This document shows positions 17,543-27,411 of a DNA stretch of 64,000 nucleotides, piece after piece. Where the stretch lies: assembly GCF_024346455.1 (NCBI RefSeq), contig NZ_JAGQCY010000006.1:62001-126000 (forward strand), read 5' to 3'. This stretch comes from Cyanobium sp. Aljojuca 7A6. GTDB lineage: Bacteria > Cyanobacteriota > Cyanobacteriia > PCC-6307 > Cyanobiaceae. Position numbers and translations under genes: made by a program. The notes beneath the pieces are model-generated. The model had not been told where the DNA came from and made no database searches. It saw only the letters and a list, made by a program, of their open reading frames with translations. Positions within the stretch are counted from its first letter, which is position 1. Each line of letters begins with the position of its first letter.

Positions 17543-18271
17543 ATGGCAGCCCTCGCGACCACGCCGGTTCGTGCCCGCGTTCTGGGCATTCCTGTGAATG
17601 TAAGCAACGACGTCTTCGGCGATGCCGTAGCCCTTCACCGGGCGGGAGGCGGCCAGATCGTCACCCTCAATGCGGAGATGACCATGGCGGCCCGGGAGGA
17701 TCCCGCCCTGGGGGCGGCGATCGAGGCGGCCAGGATGGTCATCCCCGATGGCGCCGGTGTGGTGTGGGCCCTGGGCCTTCAGTCCCATCGCGTTCGCCGC
17801 AGCCCCGGCATCGAGCTGGCCCGCCGTCTGTTGGAGCACGGGGCTGCGGTGGGCTGGCGGGTGGCCCTGGTGGGGGCGAGCCCGGCGGTGATGGAGCAGC
17901 TGCGGGAGCGCCTGGCCCACGAATTGCCGAACCTGGACCTGGTCTTCGCCGTCCACGGCTACCAGAGCGCCGAGGCCTGGCCTGGCCTCCAGCAGCAGTT
18001 GCTGCAGTGCCGTCCCGATCTGGTGCTGGTGGCCCTGGGGGTGCCCCGCCAGGAAACCTGGATTCAGGAGCTGCACGAACCCCGGACCGGCCTCTGGATG
18101 GGGGTGGGGGGGAGTTTTGATGTCTGGGCCGGCGTCAAGAACCGAGCCCCGCGGTGGATGGGAGCCCTGCAGATCGAGTGGCTCTATCGCCTGATCAAGG
18201 AACCCAGCCGCTGGCGGCGCATGCTCTCACTGCCGGCCTTTGCCTGGGCGGTGCTGTGCGAGCGACGCTGA
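17543..18271 (+). CDS. WecG/TagA/CpsF family glycosyltransferase
   Basis: 242 aa, a compact GT26 protein. Motifs in order: RVLGIPVNVSNDVF, VTLNAEMTMAAREDPALGAA (the family's 'N-x-e' and 'd' residues), VIPDGAGVVWA, and GVGGSFDVWAGVKNRAPRWM (the family's 'G-V-G-x-x-f-D-x-x-a-G-x-x-x-R-A-P' box). GT26 enzymes add ManNAc, ManNAcA or glucose to lipid-linked sugars at the inner membrane in teichoic-acid, ECA or exopolysaccharide synthesis. Its divergent neighbour is the GH15 gene. The start ATG follows a short divergent promoter region. Confidence 0.9.
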   Translation: MAALATTPVRARVLGIPVNVSNDVFGDAVALHRAGGGQIVTLNAEMTMAAREDPALGAAIEAARMVIPDGAGVVWALGLQSHRVRRSPGIELARRLLEHGAAVGWRVALVGASPAVMEQLRERLAHELPNLDLVFAVHGYQSAEAWPGLQQQLLQCRPDLVLVALGVPRQETWIQELHEPRTGLWMGVGGSFDVWAGVKNRAPRWMGALQIEWLYRLIKEPSRWRRMLSLPAFAWAVLCERR

Positions 18272-18296
18272 GCGGGGCGTGCCGTGGGCTGGTCGT

Positions 18297-18455
18297 TCAG
18301 CGGAAGCCGACCGAGGCCTGCCAGACGAAGGCCAGCAGCAGGAAGAACAGGGGGATGATCGGCAGGATGTCCACCAGGGGGCCGAAGGCCTGGTAGGCCT
18401 CGGGCAGCTGGGCGAGGGTGTGGGGCGCGGAGCCGGCCAGCAGGGAGAGAGCCAT
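18297..18455 (-). CDS. psbK: Photosystem II protein PsbK
   Basis: 52 aa. The cleaved presequence [15 protein letters not shown] is followed by [19 protein letters not shown] and a single membrane helix ending VWQASVGFR, which matches PsbK (KLPEAY..F.P.VD..P.IP.....LAFVWQA.VGFR). PsbK is a low-molecular-weight subunit in the PSII core near CP43. The mature N-terminus in other organisms is the lysine/leucine before PEAY. It lies 32 bases downstream of tgt on the same strand. Confidence 0.95.
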   Translation of the reverse strand: MALSLLAGSAPHTLAQLPEAYQAFGPLVDILPIIPLFFLLLAFVWQASVGFR

Positions 18456-18487
18456 GCCTGGAGGAAAACCATTGCAATGGCCGGAAC

Positions 18488-19615
18488 CTACCACGTGTGG
18501 GTGGCCGGGGAGTCGGGCTCCCAGGGAGCGAAATCCTCTGCAAAACAACCCTCGCGGATCGCCTGCGCCATGGCGGTCGTGAAGCGCAGCAGGGTGGTGA
18601 GATTGTGCAGGCTCAGCAGGGTGCGGCCCAGCAGCTCGTCGCTGCGGAACAGGTGGTGCAGATAGCTGCGGCTGTGGTGACGGCAGGCCAGGCAGCCACA
18701 GCTGGGATCGAGGGGGCCGTGGTCGTGGCGGAAGCGTGCGTTGCGCAGATTCCAGCGCTCCCCCGCCACCAGGGCGGTGCCATGGCGGCCCAGCCGGGTC
18801 GGCAGCACGCAGTCGAACAGGTCGAAGCCGTTGGCAACCGCGATCGCCATCTCCCGCAGGCTGCCCACCCCCATCAGATAGTGGGGCCGCTGCTCCGGCA
18901 GCAGGGGACCCACCTGCCGGACCACCCGGTGCATCTCTTCGACGGGTTCCCCCACGCTCACGCCGCCCACGGCGATGCCGGGCAGGTCCATCGCTGCCAC
19001 CACCAGGGCCGAGGCTTCGCGCAGATGGGGGAAGCAGCCCCCCTGCACGATGCCGAACAGGGCCTGGGTGCCCCCGCCGTGGCTGGCGACGCAGCGCTCC
19101 AGCCAGCGATGGGTGCGTCGGCAGGCTTCGGCCACGGCCGCTTCGCTGGCGGGATAGGGCGGACACTGGTCGAAGGCCATGGCCACGTCGGCGCCCAGGG
19201 CCCGCTGGATGGCCATGGAACGTTCGGGGGTCAGGTCGATCCGCGAGCCGTCCCGGGGGGAGCTGAACACCACCCCGGTGTCGTCGATGCGGTTGATGGC
19301 ATCAAGGCTGAACACCTGGAAGCCGCCCGAGTCGGTCAACAAGGGTCCGTTCCAGCCCATGAAGCGATGCAGCCCGCCGGCGTCCTCCACCACCGACTCC
19401 CCCGGCTGCAGATGCAGGTGGAAGGTGTTGGCCAGCACCATCTGCGCCCCGGTCTCCTGCAGCTGGGGCGTGCTGACGCCCTTGACCGTGGCGGCCGTGC
19501 CCACGGGCATGAACCGAGGCGTCTGGACGGCACCGTGGGGGGTGGTGAAGCAGCCGCAGCGGGCCCGGGTCCGCGGGCAGCGGGCGGTGATCGTGAAGTC
19601 GAAGTCGAAGGCGAT
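18488..19615 (-). CDS. tgt: tRNA-guanine transglycosylase
   Basis: About 375 aa. Motifs: [40 protein letters not shown] (catalytic Asp region), [32 protein letters not shown], and the zinc site [18 protein letters not shown]. It exchanges guanine for preQ1/queuine at position 34 of GUN tRNAs. The start is problematic: homologs begin MFDFxIxA, here [11 protein letters not shown], yet there is no in-frame ATG, GTG or TTG before it. The annotated start is an ATC at 19613-19615; a CTG at 19631-19633 is the alternative. Downstream lies psbK; upstream is divergent cobS. Confidence 0.92.
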   Translation of the reverse strand: MAFDFDFTITARCPRTRARCGCFTTPHGAVQTPRFMPVGTAATVKGVSTPQLQETGAQMVLANTFHLHLQPGESVVEDAGGLHRFMGWNGPLLTDSGGFQVFSLDAINRIDDTGVVFSSPRDGSRIDLTPERSMAIQRALGADVAMAFDQCPPYPASEAAVAEACRRTHRWLERCVASHGGGTQALFGIVQGGCFPHLREASALVVAAMDLPGIAVGGVSVGEPVEEMHRVVRQVGPLLPEQRPHYLMGVGSLREMAIAVANGFDLFDCVLPTRLGRHGTALVAGERWNLRNARFRHDHGPLDPSCGCLACRHHSRSYLHHLFRSDELLGRTLLSLHNLTTLLRFTTAMAQAIREGCFAEDFAPWEPDSPATHTW

Positions 19616-19720
19616 GGCGCCGAACCTGCTCAGCCGTGACGCTAAGCGGGTCTGCTGCGACGCTACGCGGGGTTTCTGCCGCCAGCTCCACCTGCACCGC
19701 CGCCTCCTGCCCCCTCCCCC

Positions 19721-20473
19721 ATGCCCCGCCTGAGCGCTCCACCGTGGCTGCGGGATCTGGCCGGAGCCTGGATCTTCTATTCGGTGCTGCCGGCCTGGCC
19801 GGCGCCGGCGCCGCGCTTCGAGCGCATCGCCCGCTTCGCGCCCTGGGTCGGTGCCGTTCTCGGCGCCCTGCAGGCCCTGCTCTGGTGGGGGCTGCAGGGA
19901 CGGGTGCCCCTGGTGGCTCAGGTGGCCCTGGTGCTGGCGCTGGGCCTGTGGCTGAGCGGTGGCTTGCACATGGATGGCGTGATGGACAGCGCCGATGGCC
20001 TGGCCGCCGGCGATCGCTGCCTGGAGGCGATGGCGGATAGCCGGGTGGGGGCCAGCGGGGTGCAGGCCCTGGTGCTGGTGCTGCTGCTGCGGACCGCGGC
20101 CCTCACCATGCTGGGGACGGCGGCGCCGATGGCCCTGGTCTGGGCGGCCGTCTGCGGGCGGGTGGCGCCCCTGCCCGCCATGGCCTGGTTCCCCTACCTG
20201 CGGCCCGGCGGCAGCGCCGCGTTCCACCGGGCCCATGGGGCCCCCCTGGCGATGGAACTGTTGCCCACCCTGCTGCTGCTGCCAGGGCTGATGCTGCTGC
20301 TGCCCTGGCAGGGCCTGGTGGCCCTGGTGCCGGCCTTGCTCGTTCCGGTGGCCCTGGGCCGCCGCCTGGGCGGCCACAGCGGCGACACCTACGGGGCCTG
20401 CGTGGAGTGGACCGAATCGGTGGGTCTGCTGCTCATCGCCGCGACGTTGAGGCTGGCGGCCGCGGCAGGCTGA
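19721..20473 (+). CDS. cobS: Adenosylcobinamide-GDP ribazoletransferase (cobalamin 5'-phosphate synthase)
   Basis: 250 aa integral membrane protein. It opens [15 protein letters not shown] (family 'f.T.lP' strand) and contains the core motif [19 protein letters not shown] (the H-x-D-G-x-x-D-x-x-D-G box conserved in CobS). Several hydrophobic helices follow. It joins activated cobinamide-GDP to alpha-ribazole in the last steps of (pseudo)cobalamin synthesis. It is divergent from tgt; its 3' end overlaps the convergent sensor kinase gene by 41 bases. Confidence 0.93.
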   Translation: MPRLSAPPWLRDLAGAWIFYSVLPAWPAPAPRFERIARFAPWVGAVLGALQALLWWGLQGRVPLVAQVALVLALGLWLSGGLHMDGVMDSADGLAAGDRCLEAMADSRVGASGVQALVLVLLLRTAALTMLGTAAPMALVWAAVCGRVAPLPAMAWFPYLRPGGSAAFHRAHGAPLAMELLPTLLLLPGLMLLLPWQGLVALVPALLVPVALGRRLGGHSGDTYGACVEWTESVGLLLIAATLRLAAAAG

Positions 20474-21563
20474 GCCGGAAGGCGTTGCCCAGCGCGGGCA
20501 GCTCCTCAGCCAGCGCCTGGGGCGGTACCACCAGCTCCAGCTCGCCGCCCAGGCTGCGGGCCAGATCCCGGCCGAGCGCCAGCCCCAGCCCGGTGCCGGG
20601 CAGGTCCTGTCCCCGCGTTCCCCGCACGCCCCGCCCGAAAATCGCCTGCCGCTCCTCCATCGCGATGGCCGGCCCGCCATCCCACACCGTCAGGTGGAGC
20701 AGCTGGTCGTCGCTGGCCGTGTGCAGGCCCACGCTGGCGCCGTGGGGGCTGTAGCGGAAGGCGTTCTCCAGCAGGTTGGCCAGGATCTCCGCCACCGCGC
20801 CGCTGTCGCCGCTCCAGTCGGGCAGGGCCCCGGGGCCCTGCCACCCCCTGCCCTGCAGGGTGGCGGTGGCGGCCGCCCGTTGCAGCAGCGGTTCGAGCAG
20901 CCCGGCCAGGGGCTGGCCCTCCGGCCCGCTCAGCAGCGGTGGCAGCAACAGGGGCTGGGGGGCGGTGGAGCCGGCGAGCAATCCTTCGGGGTGGACCAGC
21001 TCGCTGATGGCATCGACATAGCGGTTGATCTGGCGCTCCTCGGCCAGCAGGCCCTGCACCAGGGAGCGGTCGTTGTGGTCGGGCCCGAGGCGCCGCAGCA
21101 GCAGCTGGCCGAAGGTGCGCAGGGCCGTGAGGGGGTTGCGCAGCTGGTGGAGCAGCAGCCCCAGCTGCTCCTCGCGCTCCGTGAGCTGCTGGCGCAGCTC
21201 TCCCCCCTCCAGATCCAGCCGCAGGGCTTCGGTAAGCGCCAGGGCTACGGCCTGTAGCCGCTGGGCGAGGGGGTCCGGCCAGGGGTTGCAGGAGGCCTCC
21301 ACCTGCAGGGCACCGAGCAGGCGCTGGCCATCGCGCAGGGGCAGCCAGCGCCGCTGTTCGGCGGGCACCCGCAGACGGCTGACCGTGTCGACGGGAGGCA
21401 GGGCCCGCTCGTCCGGGGGCCAGTGGCCGACCGGTAGCAGGCTGGGCTGGCCCGTTTCGCCCTGCTGGGTGACGTAGACCACCAGCGACCGGACCTCTGG
21501 GCAGTCGATGAACTGACCAAGCTGGAAACCCACCAGGGCCAGAAACCGCTCTGAGACAGGCAT
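20433..21563 (-). CDS. Sensor histidine kinase (GAF-like input, HisKA, HATPase)
   Basis: 376 aa. The N-terminal 170 residues form a soluble input region, possibly GAF-like ([15 protein letters not shown]...LPVGHW). The dimerisation/phospho-acceptor helix is [20 protein letters not shown], with His in the H box. The N box is [16 protein letters not shown], the G1 box [12 protein letters not shown], and the G2 box [13 protein letters not shown]. No transmembrane segment is seen, so it is cytosolic. No response regulator is adjacent, so the kinase is an orphan in this window. The start MPVSERF is chosen because the in-frame extension upstream (52 aa) has no domain character. Confidence 0.88.
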   Translation of the reverse strand: MPVSERFLALVGFQLGQFIDCPEVRSLVVYVTQQGETGQPSLLPVGHWPPDERALPPVDTVSRLRVPAEQRRWLPLRDGQRLLGALQVEASCNPWPDPLAQRLQAVALALTEALRLDLEGGELRQQLTEREEQLGLLLHQLRNPLTALRTFGQLLLRRLGPDHNDRSLVQGLLAEERQINRYVDAISELVHPEGLLAGSTAPQPLLLPPLLSGPEGQPLAGLLEPLLQRAAATATLQGRGWQGPGALPDWSGDSGAVAEILANLLENAFRYSPHGASVGLHTASDDQLLHLTVWDGGPAIAMEERQAIFGRGVRGTRGQDLPGTGLGLALGRDLARSLGGELELVVPPQALAEELPALGNAFRLSLPRPPASTSRR

Positions 21564-21969
21564 CACGACCTGCGGACGGCGTCCGTTCGGGAAATTTCGA
21601 AAGGAGGCGTGTCGAAACGCAAAAATAGTTTTAAGCTGTCGGTAACGACCACTACTTCGCAGTCCTCGGACGGGCGGAAAGTTGCAGTCGTAACAGCCAG
21701 TGTTGCGCTTCGCTCGCATCCGAGGCTACAGCAGAGGCAGCTGCGTACCGCCTCTGTCCCGGCCACCACCCCTCCAGGGGTTCAGGCCGGCGTTACCGAC
21801 AGTGATCCTTTCCGACCCTCTTCAGGTCGACAGTCGTGTGGACGTGGACCCGCCATCTCTCCAGGGTGGCGGGCCCGCCATGGCGCTCGTCGTCGGCTTC
21901 CGCCGACCCTCGCTCGTCTGCAGCCCCCCCCATTCCACCTTTCGGTCTCCCTTCACAGGGATCCATGCC
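21564..21969. promoter_or_regulatory. 406-base intergenic leader with overlapping inverted repeats
   Basis: Between the kinase start and the DUF3155 start, no convincing gene is seen. Two hairpins are visible: CAGAGGC (21732-21738) with GCCTCTG (21750-21756), and CCCGCCA (21849-21855) with TGGCGGG (21867-21873). A second CCCGCCA copy follows at 21874-21880, so the middle arm could pair with either neighbour. The region probably holds the promoter and a structured 5' leader of the DUF3155 gene; this is inference. Confidence 0.35.
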
Positions 21970-22341
21970 ATGTCCAAGAAGCGCAAGCGGATCAGTCGCC
22001 GTCGTCTGGCGGGTCAGCGGGTTCTCGCCCATGTCCCGACCTTCAACCTTGAAACCGGTGCCCATAAACCGGTCACGGCCGCGCGCCGCTACATCGCCGA
22101 AACGGAGCTGATGGCTCCGGCGATCCTCAACGTGCGCCGTAACGAGCACACCACCGACCGCTTCTTCTGGGGGGAGAAAGGTCTGTTCAGCGCCCAGTAC
22201 GCCGAAGAGAACCACTTTCTCTTCCCGTCCCTGCGCCTGATCGTCGACAGCATTGGCGAGGAGGTCCTGTTCGAAGGCCTCGAAGCTCTCGCTTCCGACG
22301 ACTGGGAGGAGATGGAGGAGTACGAGTACGCCTTCGTCTGA
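21970..22341 (+). CDS. DUF3155 family conserved cyanobacterial protein
   Basis: 123 aa. It starts with a strongly basic segment MSKKRKRISRRRLAGQRVL, followed by HVPTFNLETGAHKPVTAARRYI, and ends in an acidic tail WEEMEEYEYAF. This matches the DUF3155 family found in essentially all cyanobacteria. The basic N-terminus suggests nucleic-acid or ribosome binding, but no function is established. An out-of-frame ATG five bases upstream is ignored. A long structured intergenic region precedes it. Confidence 0.85.
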   Translation: MSKKRKRISRRRLAGQRVLAHVPTFNLETGAHKPVTAARRYIAETELMAPAILNVRRNEHTTDRFFWGEKGLFSAQYAEENHFLFPSLRLIVDSIGEEVLFEGLEALASDDWEEMEEYEYAFV

Positions 22342-22362
22342 TTCCGACGGCTGGCGCCGGGA

Positions 22363-23040
22363 TCAGCTTCCCCGCCAGCCACTCTCGAGAAAGTCCCGCA
22401 TGGTGACGATCTGGTCGGGATCGATGCAATGGCCGCCTGGAAAGGCAATCCTGCGCACCGATCCCCCGGCCTCGACCAGGGAGCGCTCCAGCGCCTGACT
22501 CGCCGCAAAGGGCACCACCGGATCCTGCTCGCCGTGGGTGAGCAGGATTTTTGTACGGGGAGCCCCGGGCTGCCAGTCCGGGTGGGGATAACCGCTGCAG
22601 GCGATCAGCCCCGCCAGGGCCAGGGGGGCGCAGGCGTCGGAGCCACAGCCGGTGGCCACGTCGATGGCCATGGCGGCCCCCTGGGAGAAGCCCAGCAGGC
22701 TGGTGCGCTCCAGCGGCACCGTGGTGCCCAGGGCCAGCAGCCGCTGCCGCAGGTCCCGGCGGGCCTGGGGCAACTGGGGCCACTCGGGTTGCTGCAGGTC
22801 GTACCACTGGCGGCCAAAGCCGGCCGGATGGGGCAGGGGCGCCCGCAGGGCCACCAGGCTCAGGTTGAGGCTGGCGAGATCGGCACCGAGGAGTTCTGTG
22901 CCCAGATCGAGCAGGTCATCGGCGTCGGCGCCCCAGCCGTGCAGCAGCACCAGGCGGTGCTCGGCCTGACGGGGACCCGCCCAGAGGGCGGTGCCGTCGT
23001 CTTCGCTCAGCTGGGCTTGGGCGGAGGGATCCGTGGGCAC
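22363..23040 (-). CDS. Alpha/beta hydrolase, carboxylesterase/phospholipase family
   Basis: 225 aa. The fold is shown by RLVLLHGWGADADDLLDLG (oxyanion HG), the nucleophile elbow LLGFSQGAAMAIDVA (GFSQG), LTHGEQDPVVPF (catalytic Asp) and FPGGHCIDPD (catalytic His). This is the YpfH/Est group of small cytosolic esterases. Natural substrate is unknown. It is convergent with DUF3155 and divergent from purH, with 56 bases between its start and the purH start. Confidence 0.9.
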   Translation of the reverse strand: MPTDPSAQAQLSEDDGTALWAGPRQAEHRLVLLHGWGADADDLLDLGTELLGADLASLNLSLVALRAPLPHPAGFGRQWYDLQQPEWPQLPQARRDLRQRLLALGTTVPLERTSLLGFSQGAAMAIDVATGCGSDACAPLALAGLIACSGYPHPDWQPGAPRTKILLTHGEQDPVVPFAASQALERSLVEAGGSVRRIAFPGGHCIDPDQIVTMRDFLESGWRGS

Positions 23041-23096
23041 GGTGGCGTTCGGCTGTTGCTGCGTAGGTTGGCTCCTCCACTGCCCCTGCCGCCGTC

Positions 23097-24683
23097 ATGG
23101 CTCCCACGGCCCTTCTGAGCGTGTCCGACAAGCGGGGCCTGGTGCCGCTGGCGGAGGGGTTGCTGGCCCAGGGCTTTGCGCTGCTCTCCAGCGGCGGCAC
23201 CGCGGCGGCCCTCGCGGCCGCCGGCCTGCCGGTCACCAAGGTGGCGGAGCACACCGGAGCCCCGGAAATCCTGGGCGGACGGGTCAAGACCCTCCATCCC
23301 CGCATCCACGGCGGCATCCTGGCCCGCCGCGATGACCCCGCCCACCAGGCCGACCTGGAGGCCCAGGGGATCGTCCCGATCGATGTGGTGGTGGTCAACC
23401 TCTACCCCTTCCGCACCACCGTGGCGGACCCCGGCGTCAGCTGGGAGACCGCCATCGAGAACATCGACATCGGCGGACCGGCCATGGTCCGCGCCGCCGC
23501 CAAGAATCACGCCGATGTGGTGGTGCTCACCGACCCCGACCAGTACCCGGCCTTCCTGGACGCCCTGGCGGCCGGCCGGGTCGATGGGTCCCTGCGGCGC
23601 CGGCTGGCCCTGGCCGCCTTTGCCCACACCGCCAGCTACGACACTGCGATCGCGTCCTGGATCGAGGGCCGCCTGGCTGATGAGGCCGGCTCTGCCGAGG
23701 CCAGTGAAGAGGCTGCCACCGGGGGGGGCGAGCCGCCCCTGCGGCTGGAGTTGCCCTTGCGGCAGGTCCTCCGCTACGGCGAGAACCCCCACCAGAGTGC
23801 CCGCTGGTGCGGGGAGGCCAACGTGGGCTGGGGGGCGGCCCGCCAGCTTCAGGGCAAGGAGCTCAGCTACAACAACCTGATCGACCTGGAAGCGGCCCTG
23901 AGCACGGTGGCGGCCTTCGGGTACGGCCCCGGCGCCGAGCCGGCGGCGGTGGTGATCAAACACACCAACCCCTGCGGCGTCGCCCTCGGTGACGACGCCG
24001 CTGACGCCCTGCTGCGGGCCCTGGATGCGGATCGGGTCTCGGCCTTCGGGGGCATCGTCGCCCTCAACGGGGTCGTGGATCGGGCGGCCGCCGATCACCT
24101 GGCGGGGCTGTTCCTGGAATGCGTCGTGGCGCCGTCCTTCTCGGAGGAAGCCCGCCAGCGGCTGGCGGCCAAGGCCAACCTGCGCCTGCTGGAGCTCGAC
24201 CCCGGGGCCGTGGCAGCGGCCGCCGGGCGCCTGCAGCTGCGCAGTGTGCTGGGGGGTGTGCTGGCCCAGCAGGCGGATGACGGCCCCGCCGATCCAGAGG
24301 CTTGGCAGGTGGTGAGCGATCGCCAGCCCAGCGCGCAGGAGTGGCGGGATCTGCGCTTCGCCTGGCAGGTGGTGCGCCACGTGCGCTCCAACGCCATCCT
24401 GGTGGCCCAGGGCGGCCGCACCCTGGGGGTCGGGGCCGGCCAGATGAACCGGGTGGGCTCGGCCCGGTTGGCCCTGGAGGCCGCCGGCGACGCCGCCCGG
24501 GGAGCGGTCCTGGCCAGCGATGGCTTCTTTCCGTTCGATGACACCGTGCTGCTGGCGGCACGGCATGGCATCACGGCGGTGATTCAGCCCGGCGGCAGCA
24601 AGCGTGACCCGGATTCGATCGCCGCCTGCAAGGCCAACGACATGGTGATGGTGATCACCGGTCGTCGTCATTTTCTGCACTGA
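23097..24683 (+). CDS. purH: Bifunctional AICAR formyltransferase / IMP cyclohydrolase
   Basis: 528 aa, the usual length. The N-terminal MGS-like cyclohydrolase domain contains [42 protein letters not shown] and [11 protein letters not shown]. The C-terminal AICAR transformylase domain contains [38 protein letters not shown] (catalytic Lys-His) and [11 protein letters not shown], ending [11 protein letters not shown]-like ([11 protein letters not shown]). It catalyses the last two steps of IMP synthesis. The start is the ATG that places LLSVSDK seven residues in, as in homologs. Confidence 0.97.
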   Translation: MAPTALLSVSDKRGLVPLAEGLLAQGFALLSSGGTAAALAAAGLPVTKVAEHTGAPEILGGRVKTLHPRIHGGILARRDDPAHQADLEAQGIVPIDVVVVNLYPFRTTVADPGVSWETAIENIDIGGPAMVRAAAKNHADVVVLTDPDQYPAFLDALAAGRVDGSLRRRLALAAFAHTASYDTAIASWIEGRLADEAGSAEASEEAATGGGEPPLRLELPLRQVLRYGENPHQSARWCGEANVGWGAARQLQGKELSYNNLIDLEAALSTVAAFGYGPGAEPAAVVIKHTNPCGVALGDDAADALLRALDADRVSAFGGIVALNGVVDRAAADHLAGLFLECVVAPSFSEEARQRLAAKANLRLLELDPGAVAAAAGRLQLRSVLGGVLAQQADDGPADPEAWQVVSDRQPSAQEWRDLRFAWQVVRHVRSNAILVAQGGRTLGVGAGQMNRVGSARLALEAAGDAARGAVLASDGFFPFDDTVLLAARHGITAVIQPGGSKRDPDSIAACKANDMVMVITGRRHFLH

Positions 24684-24750
24684 GGCCGCTGGCAGTTGTA
24701 ACTTCGTTGGACTCACAGCCGGCCCTGGCCCGGTGGAGTTCCCGCGCGTC

Positions 24751-25227
24751 ATGGTTGCTGCCCTTCCCAGTTCCCTTGCCTTCGGCCTCAACTTCGTGCA
24801 TCCGCTGTTGATGTGGCTGCTGCTGGGCTTGGCGGGCTATGCGATGTTTCTGGGCATCAAGGCCAAGAAGACCCGCACGGCCACTGCCGAGGACCGCAAG
24901 GAGCTGATCAAGGGGCAGTTCGCTAAACGCCACTTCCTTTTTGGCAGCCTGGTCCTGGCCGTGCTGGTGCTCGGTTGCATCGGTGGCATGGCCGTCACCT
25001 ACATCAACAACGGCAAGCTGTTCGTCGGTCCGCACCTGCTGGTGGGACTGGCCATGGCCTCCCTGATCGCCATGGCGGCGGCCCTGTCCCCCCTGATGCA
25101 GGCGGGCAACCTGATCGCCCGCAAAGTGCATGTGGGCCTCAACATGACCGTGATGACGCTGTTCCTCTGGCAGGCCGTCAGCGGCATGCAGATCGTCAAC
25201 AAGATCCTCACCGCCCCGGCGGCCTGA
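24751..25227 (+). CDS. DUF4079 family membrane protein
   Basis: 158 aa with four hydrophobic segments: HPLLMWLLLGLAGYAMFLGI; FGSLVLAVLVLGCIGGMAV; LLVGLAMASLIAMAAAL; and MTVMTLFLWQAVSGMQIV. Between the first two is a basic stretch KAKKTRTATAEDRKELIKGQ followed by KRHFLFG. This is the pattern of the cyanobacterial and plastid DUF4079 family, whose paired histidines (in FVHP, KRH, GPH and KVHVGLN) suggest haem binding as in cytochrome b561-like proteins. A GTG start 18 bases earlier is possible. Function is not established. Confidence 0.82.
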   Translation: MVAALPSSLAFGLNFVHPLLMWLLLGLAGYAMFLGIKAKKTRTATAEDRKELIKGQFAKRHFLFGSLVLAVLVLGCIGGMAVTYINNGKLFVGPHLLVGLAMASLIAMAAALSPLMQAGNLIARKVHVGLNMTVMTLFLWQAVSGMQIVNKILTAPAA

Positions 25228-25266
25228 GACGTCTGAGCCCAGGCCGTCGCCGGAAGGCCCAGGCCC

Positions 25267-25944
25267 TCAGAACTGCGCCCGGCGCCGCGGTGGGCAAGGG
25301 ATGCCGTGGCTGGCGTGGAAATCCTCCTGCACTTTCCAGGTGAGCCGCCGGGAGATCTGCCGCACGATCTGGCGCAGCAGATGGTCACCGCTGCTCTGGA
25401 CCAGGTGGTCAGGGAGGATCGAGAGCATGCCGGGCAGACGCAGCCACACGGCCAGGTCCAGCTGCCAGCGCACCAGGGTGTGCAACATGACCCCATCCAC
25501 CTCCTCGGTGGACACCTCGGCACCGCTGGCCTCATCGAGGCGCAGCGAGGCGGCGAATTCGACGTCGTAGAGCCCGCGCAGGGACTCGTCCACCTCGGGC
25601 AGGGGCACGGTGAGGATGCGGTAGACCCCGGCGGCCTGGGGAAGCAGCTCAAGCCCGATCGTCGGTTCGACCTCGAAGCCGAAGTTGCCGAATCGGCCGA
25701 GGGTGAGCACGTAGCCCTGGCTGCCGATCGGCTCGACCGTCATCGGGGCGGCACAGCGGCGGAACCAGCCTTCATGACGGTCGAGGTAGGCACCCACCAC
25801 GGTGGCCGGGGCCCGCATCTCCATCAGATCGGCGAAGGCACTGGCGTAGCGACGCACGGACGGATCCGACCTCTCCCGCAGGGGTTCGCTCTTGGGGGCC
25901 CCTGGATCGTCGGGAGCCTGGTGCAGGGAAGAACCTGCCGCCAT
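25267..25944 (-). CDS. DUF1997 family protein
   Basis: 225 aa. The core from RRYASAFADLMEMRA through DRHEGWFRRCAAPMTVEPIG to LHTLVRWQLDLAVWLRLPG matches the DUF1997 family, which is restricted to cyanobacteria and plastids. The fold is thought to be START/SRPBCC-like, with many beta strands (YVLTLGRFGNFGFEVEPTIGL). The N-terminal 25 residues are low in character, and an internal start is possible. Role unknown; 154 bases separate it from ispH upstream. Confidence 0.82.
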   Translation of the reverse strand: MAAGSSLHQAPDDPGAPKSEPLRERSDPSVRRYASAFADLMEMRAPATVVGAYLDRHEGWFRRCAAPMTVEPIGSQGYVLTLGRFGNFGFEVEPTIGLELLPQAAGVYRILTVPLPEVDESLRGLYDVEFAASLRLDEASGAEVSTEEVDGVMLHTLVRWQLDLAVWLRLPGMLSILPDHLVQSSGDHLLRQIVRQISRRLTWKVQEDFHASHGIPCPPRRRAQF

Positions 25945-26098
25945 CGAGATCTGGGGCGTGCGGTGGGTCAGAGGGGAGCTACTGGAAAGGACCGAGGTTG
26001 CGCTCTCCCCGGCGGCCCTGGGGGGGAGAAAAAGCTTTCACGAATGTAAAGCCACCGGCTCGGCCCCGGCTCTGGGCAGGGTCATCCGGGCTGGTGGC

Positions 26099-27307
26099 TC
26101 ACTCCTCGCTGAGGCCCACCATGCGCTCGATCACGTCCTCCACCACCCGGTCAGGGGTGGAGGCTCCGGAGGTGATGCCCACCCGGACAGGGCCGGCCGG
26201 CAGGAAGGGCTCCAGGGTCTCCAGGGCACCTCCCAGGGGCTTGTGCTCGATGCGGTTGCCAGGCCCGATCCGCTCGGGGGTGTCGATGTGGAAGGAGCGG
26301 ATGCCCCGGCTGACGGCGATCTCCTGCAGATGGGTGGTGTTGGAGGAGTTGTAGCCACCGATGACCACCATCAGGTCGAGGGGTTCGTCCACCAGGGCGA
26401 ACATGGCGTCCTGGCGCTCCTGGGTGGCATCGCAGATGGTGTTGAAAGCAAGGAAGTGCTCGTCCAGTTCGGCGGGGCCGAAGCGCTCCAGCATGGTGCG
26501 CTCGAACAGCCGCCCGATCTCCTCGGTTTCGCTCTTGAGCATGGTGGTCTGGTTGGCGACGCCCACCCGCGCCAGATCCCTCTCCGGGTCGAAGCCAGGG
26601 GAACAGGCATTGGCGAAATGGGCCATGAAGGCCTGCCGATCGAAGGCCCCCTGGCCCCGTTCGAGGATGAAATCACTGACCATGCGGGCCTCGGGCAGGT
26701 CGAGCACCACCAGGTAGGTGCCGGCAAAGGAGCTGGTGGCGAGCGTCTCCTCATGCTTCACCTTGCCGTGGATGATCGAGGTGAAGGCGTGCTTCTTGTG
26801 CTTCTCCACCGTGTTCCACACCTTCGACACCCAGGGGCAGGTGGTGTCGACGATGTGGCAGCCGCGTTCGTTGAGCAGCTGCATCTCCTGGACGGTGGCG
26901 CCGAAGGCGGGCAGGATCACCACATCACCGGTGCCCACCTCGGAAAAGTCCTTGACGTCGTCGTCGACGGGGATGAAACGGACGTCCATCTGGCGCAGAT
27001 GGGCGTTGACCGAAGGGTTGTGGATGATCTCGTTGGTGATCCAGATCCGCTCGCTGGGGTAGTGGCGGCGGGTTTCGTAGGCCATGGCCACGGCCCGCTC
27101 CACGCCCCAGCAGAAGCCAAAGGCCTCGGCCAGGCGGATCTTGAGACGACCGCGCTGCAGCACGTGGCCGTTCTCCCGCAGGCTGGCGATCAGATTGCTC
27201 TGATAGGCCTGCTCGAGGCTGCCCGCGACCTCCTCACCCAGGCCGAAGCCGCGGCGGTTGTAGCGATCCGAATGGTGAAGGGAACGCTTGAAGGCACGGG
27301 TGTCCAC
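26099..27307 (-). CDS. ispH: 4-hydroxy-3-methylbut-2-enyl diphosphate reductase
   Basis: 402 aa, the long cyanobacterial/plant-type IspH. The three cysteine ligands of the catalytic 4Fe-4S cluster appear in [26 protein letters not shown] and [14 protein letters not shown]. The substrate-binding [15 protein letters not shown] is also kept, and the C-terminal [14 protein letters not shown] is the family 'TSGASTPd' end. It makes IPP and DMAPP in the last MEP-pathway step, taking electrons from ferredoxin in cyanobacteria. The N-terminal extension of about 70 residues before the first cysteine region is normal for cyanobacterial homologs. Confidence 0.96.
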   Translation of the reverse strand: MDTRAFKRSLHHSDRYNRRGFGLGEEVAGSLEQAYQSNLIASLRENGHVLQRGRLKIRLAEAFGFCWGVERAVAMAYETRRHYPSERIWITNEIIHNPSVNAHLRQMDVRFIPVDDDVKDFSEVGTGDVVILPAFGATVQEMQLLNERGCHIVDTTCPWVSKVWNTVEKHKKHAFTSIIHGKVKHEETLATSSFAGTYLVVLDLPEARMVSDFILERGQGAFDRQAFMAHFANACSPGFDPERDLARVGVANQTTMLKSETEEIGRLFERTMLERFGPAELDEHFLAFNTICDATQERQDAMFALVDEPLDLMVVIGGYNSSNTTHLQEIAVSRGIRSFHIDTPERIGPGNRIEHKPLGGALETLEPFLPAGPVRVGITSGASTPDRVVEDVIERMVGLSEE

Positions 27308-27358
27308 TGGCTATGTCCGGTTGTGCCGACTCTATGGGGGTCGGCGGGGGGGCGGGCG

Positions 27359-27386
27359 AAAAAAAACCGCGGCCGAAACCGCGGTT
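27359..27386 (-). terminator. Rho-independent terminator after amt
   Basis: Read on the minus strand, AACCGCGG pairs with CCGCGGTT around loop TTTCGG, and a run of eight T follows at 27366-27359. It starts 26 bases beyond the amt stop, so it ends the amt transcript and insulates ispH. Confidence 0.9.
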
Positions 27387-27411
27387 GTAAAAAGGCAATG
27401 CAGTCAGCGGA

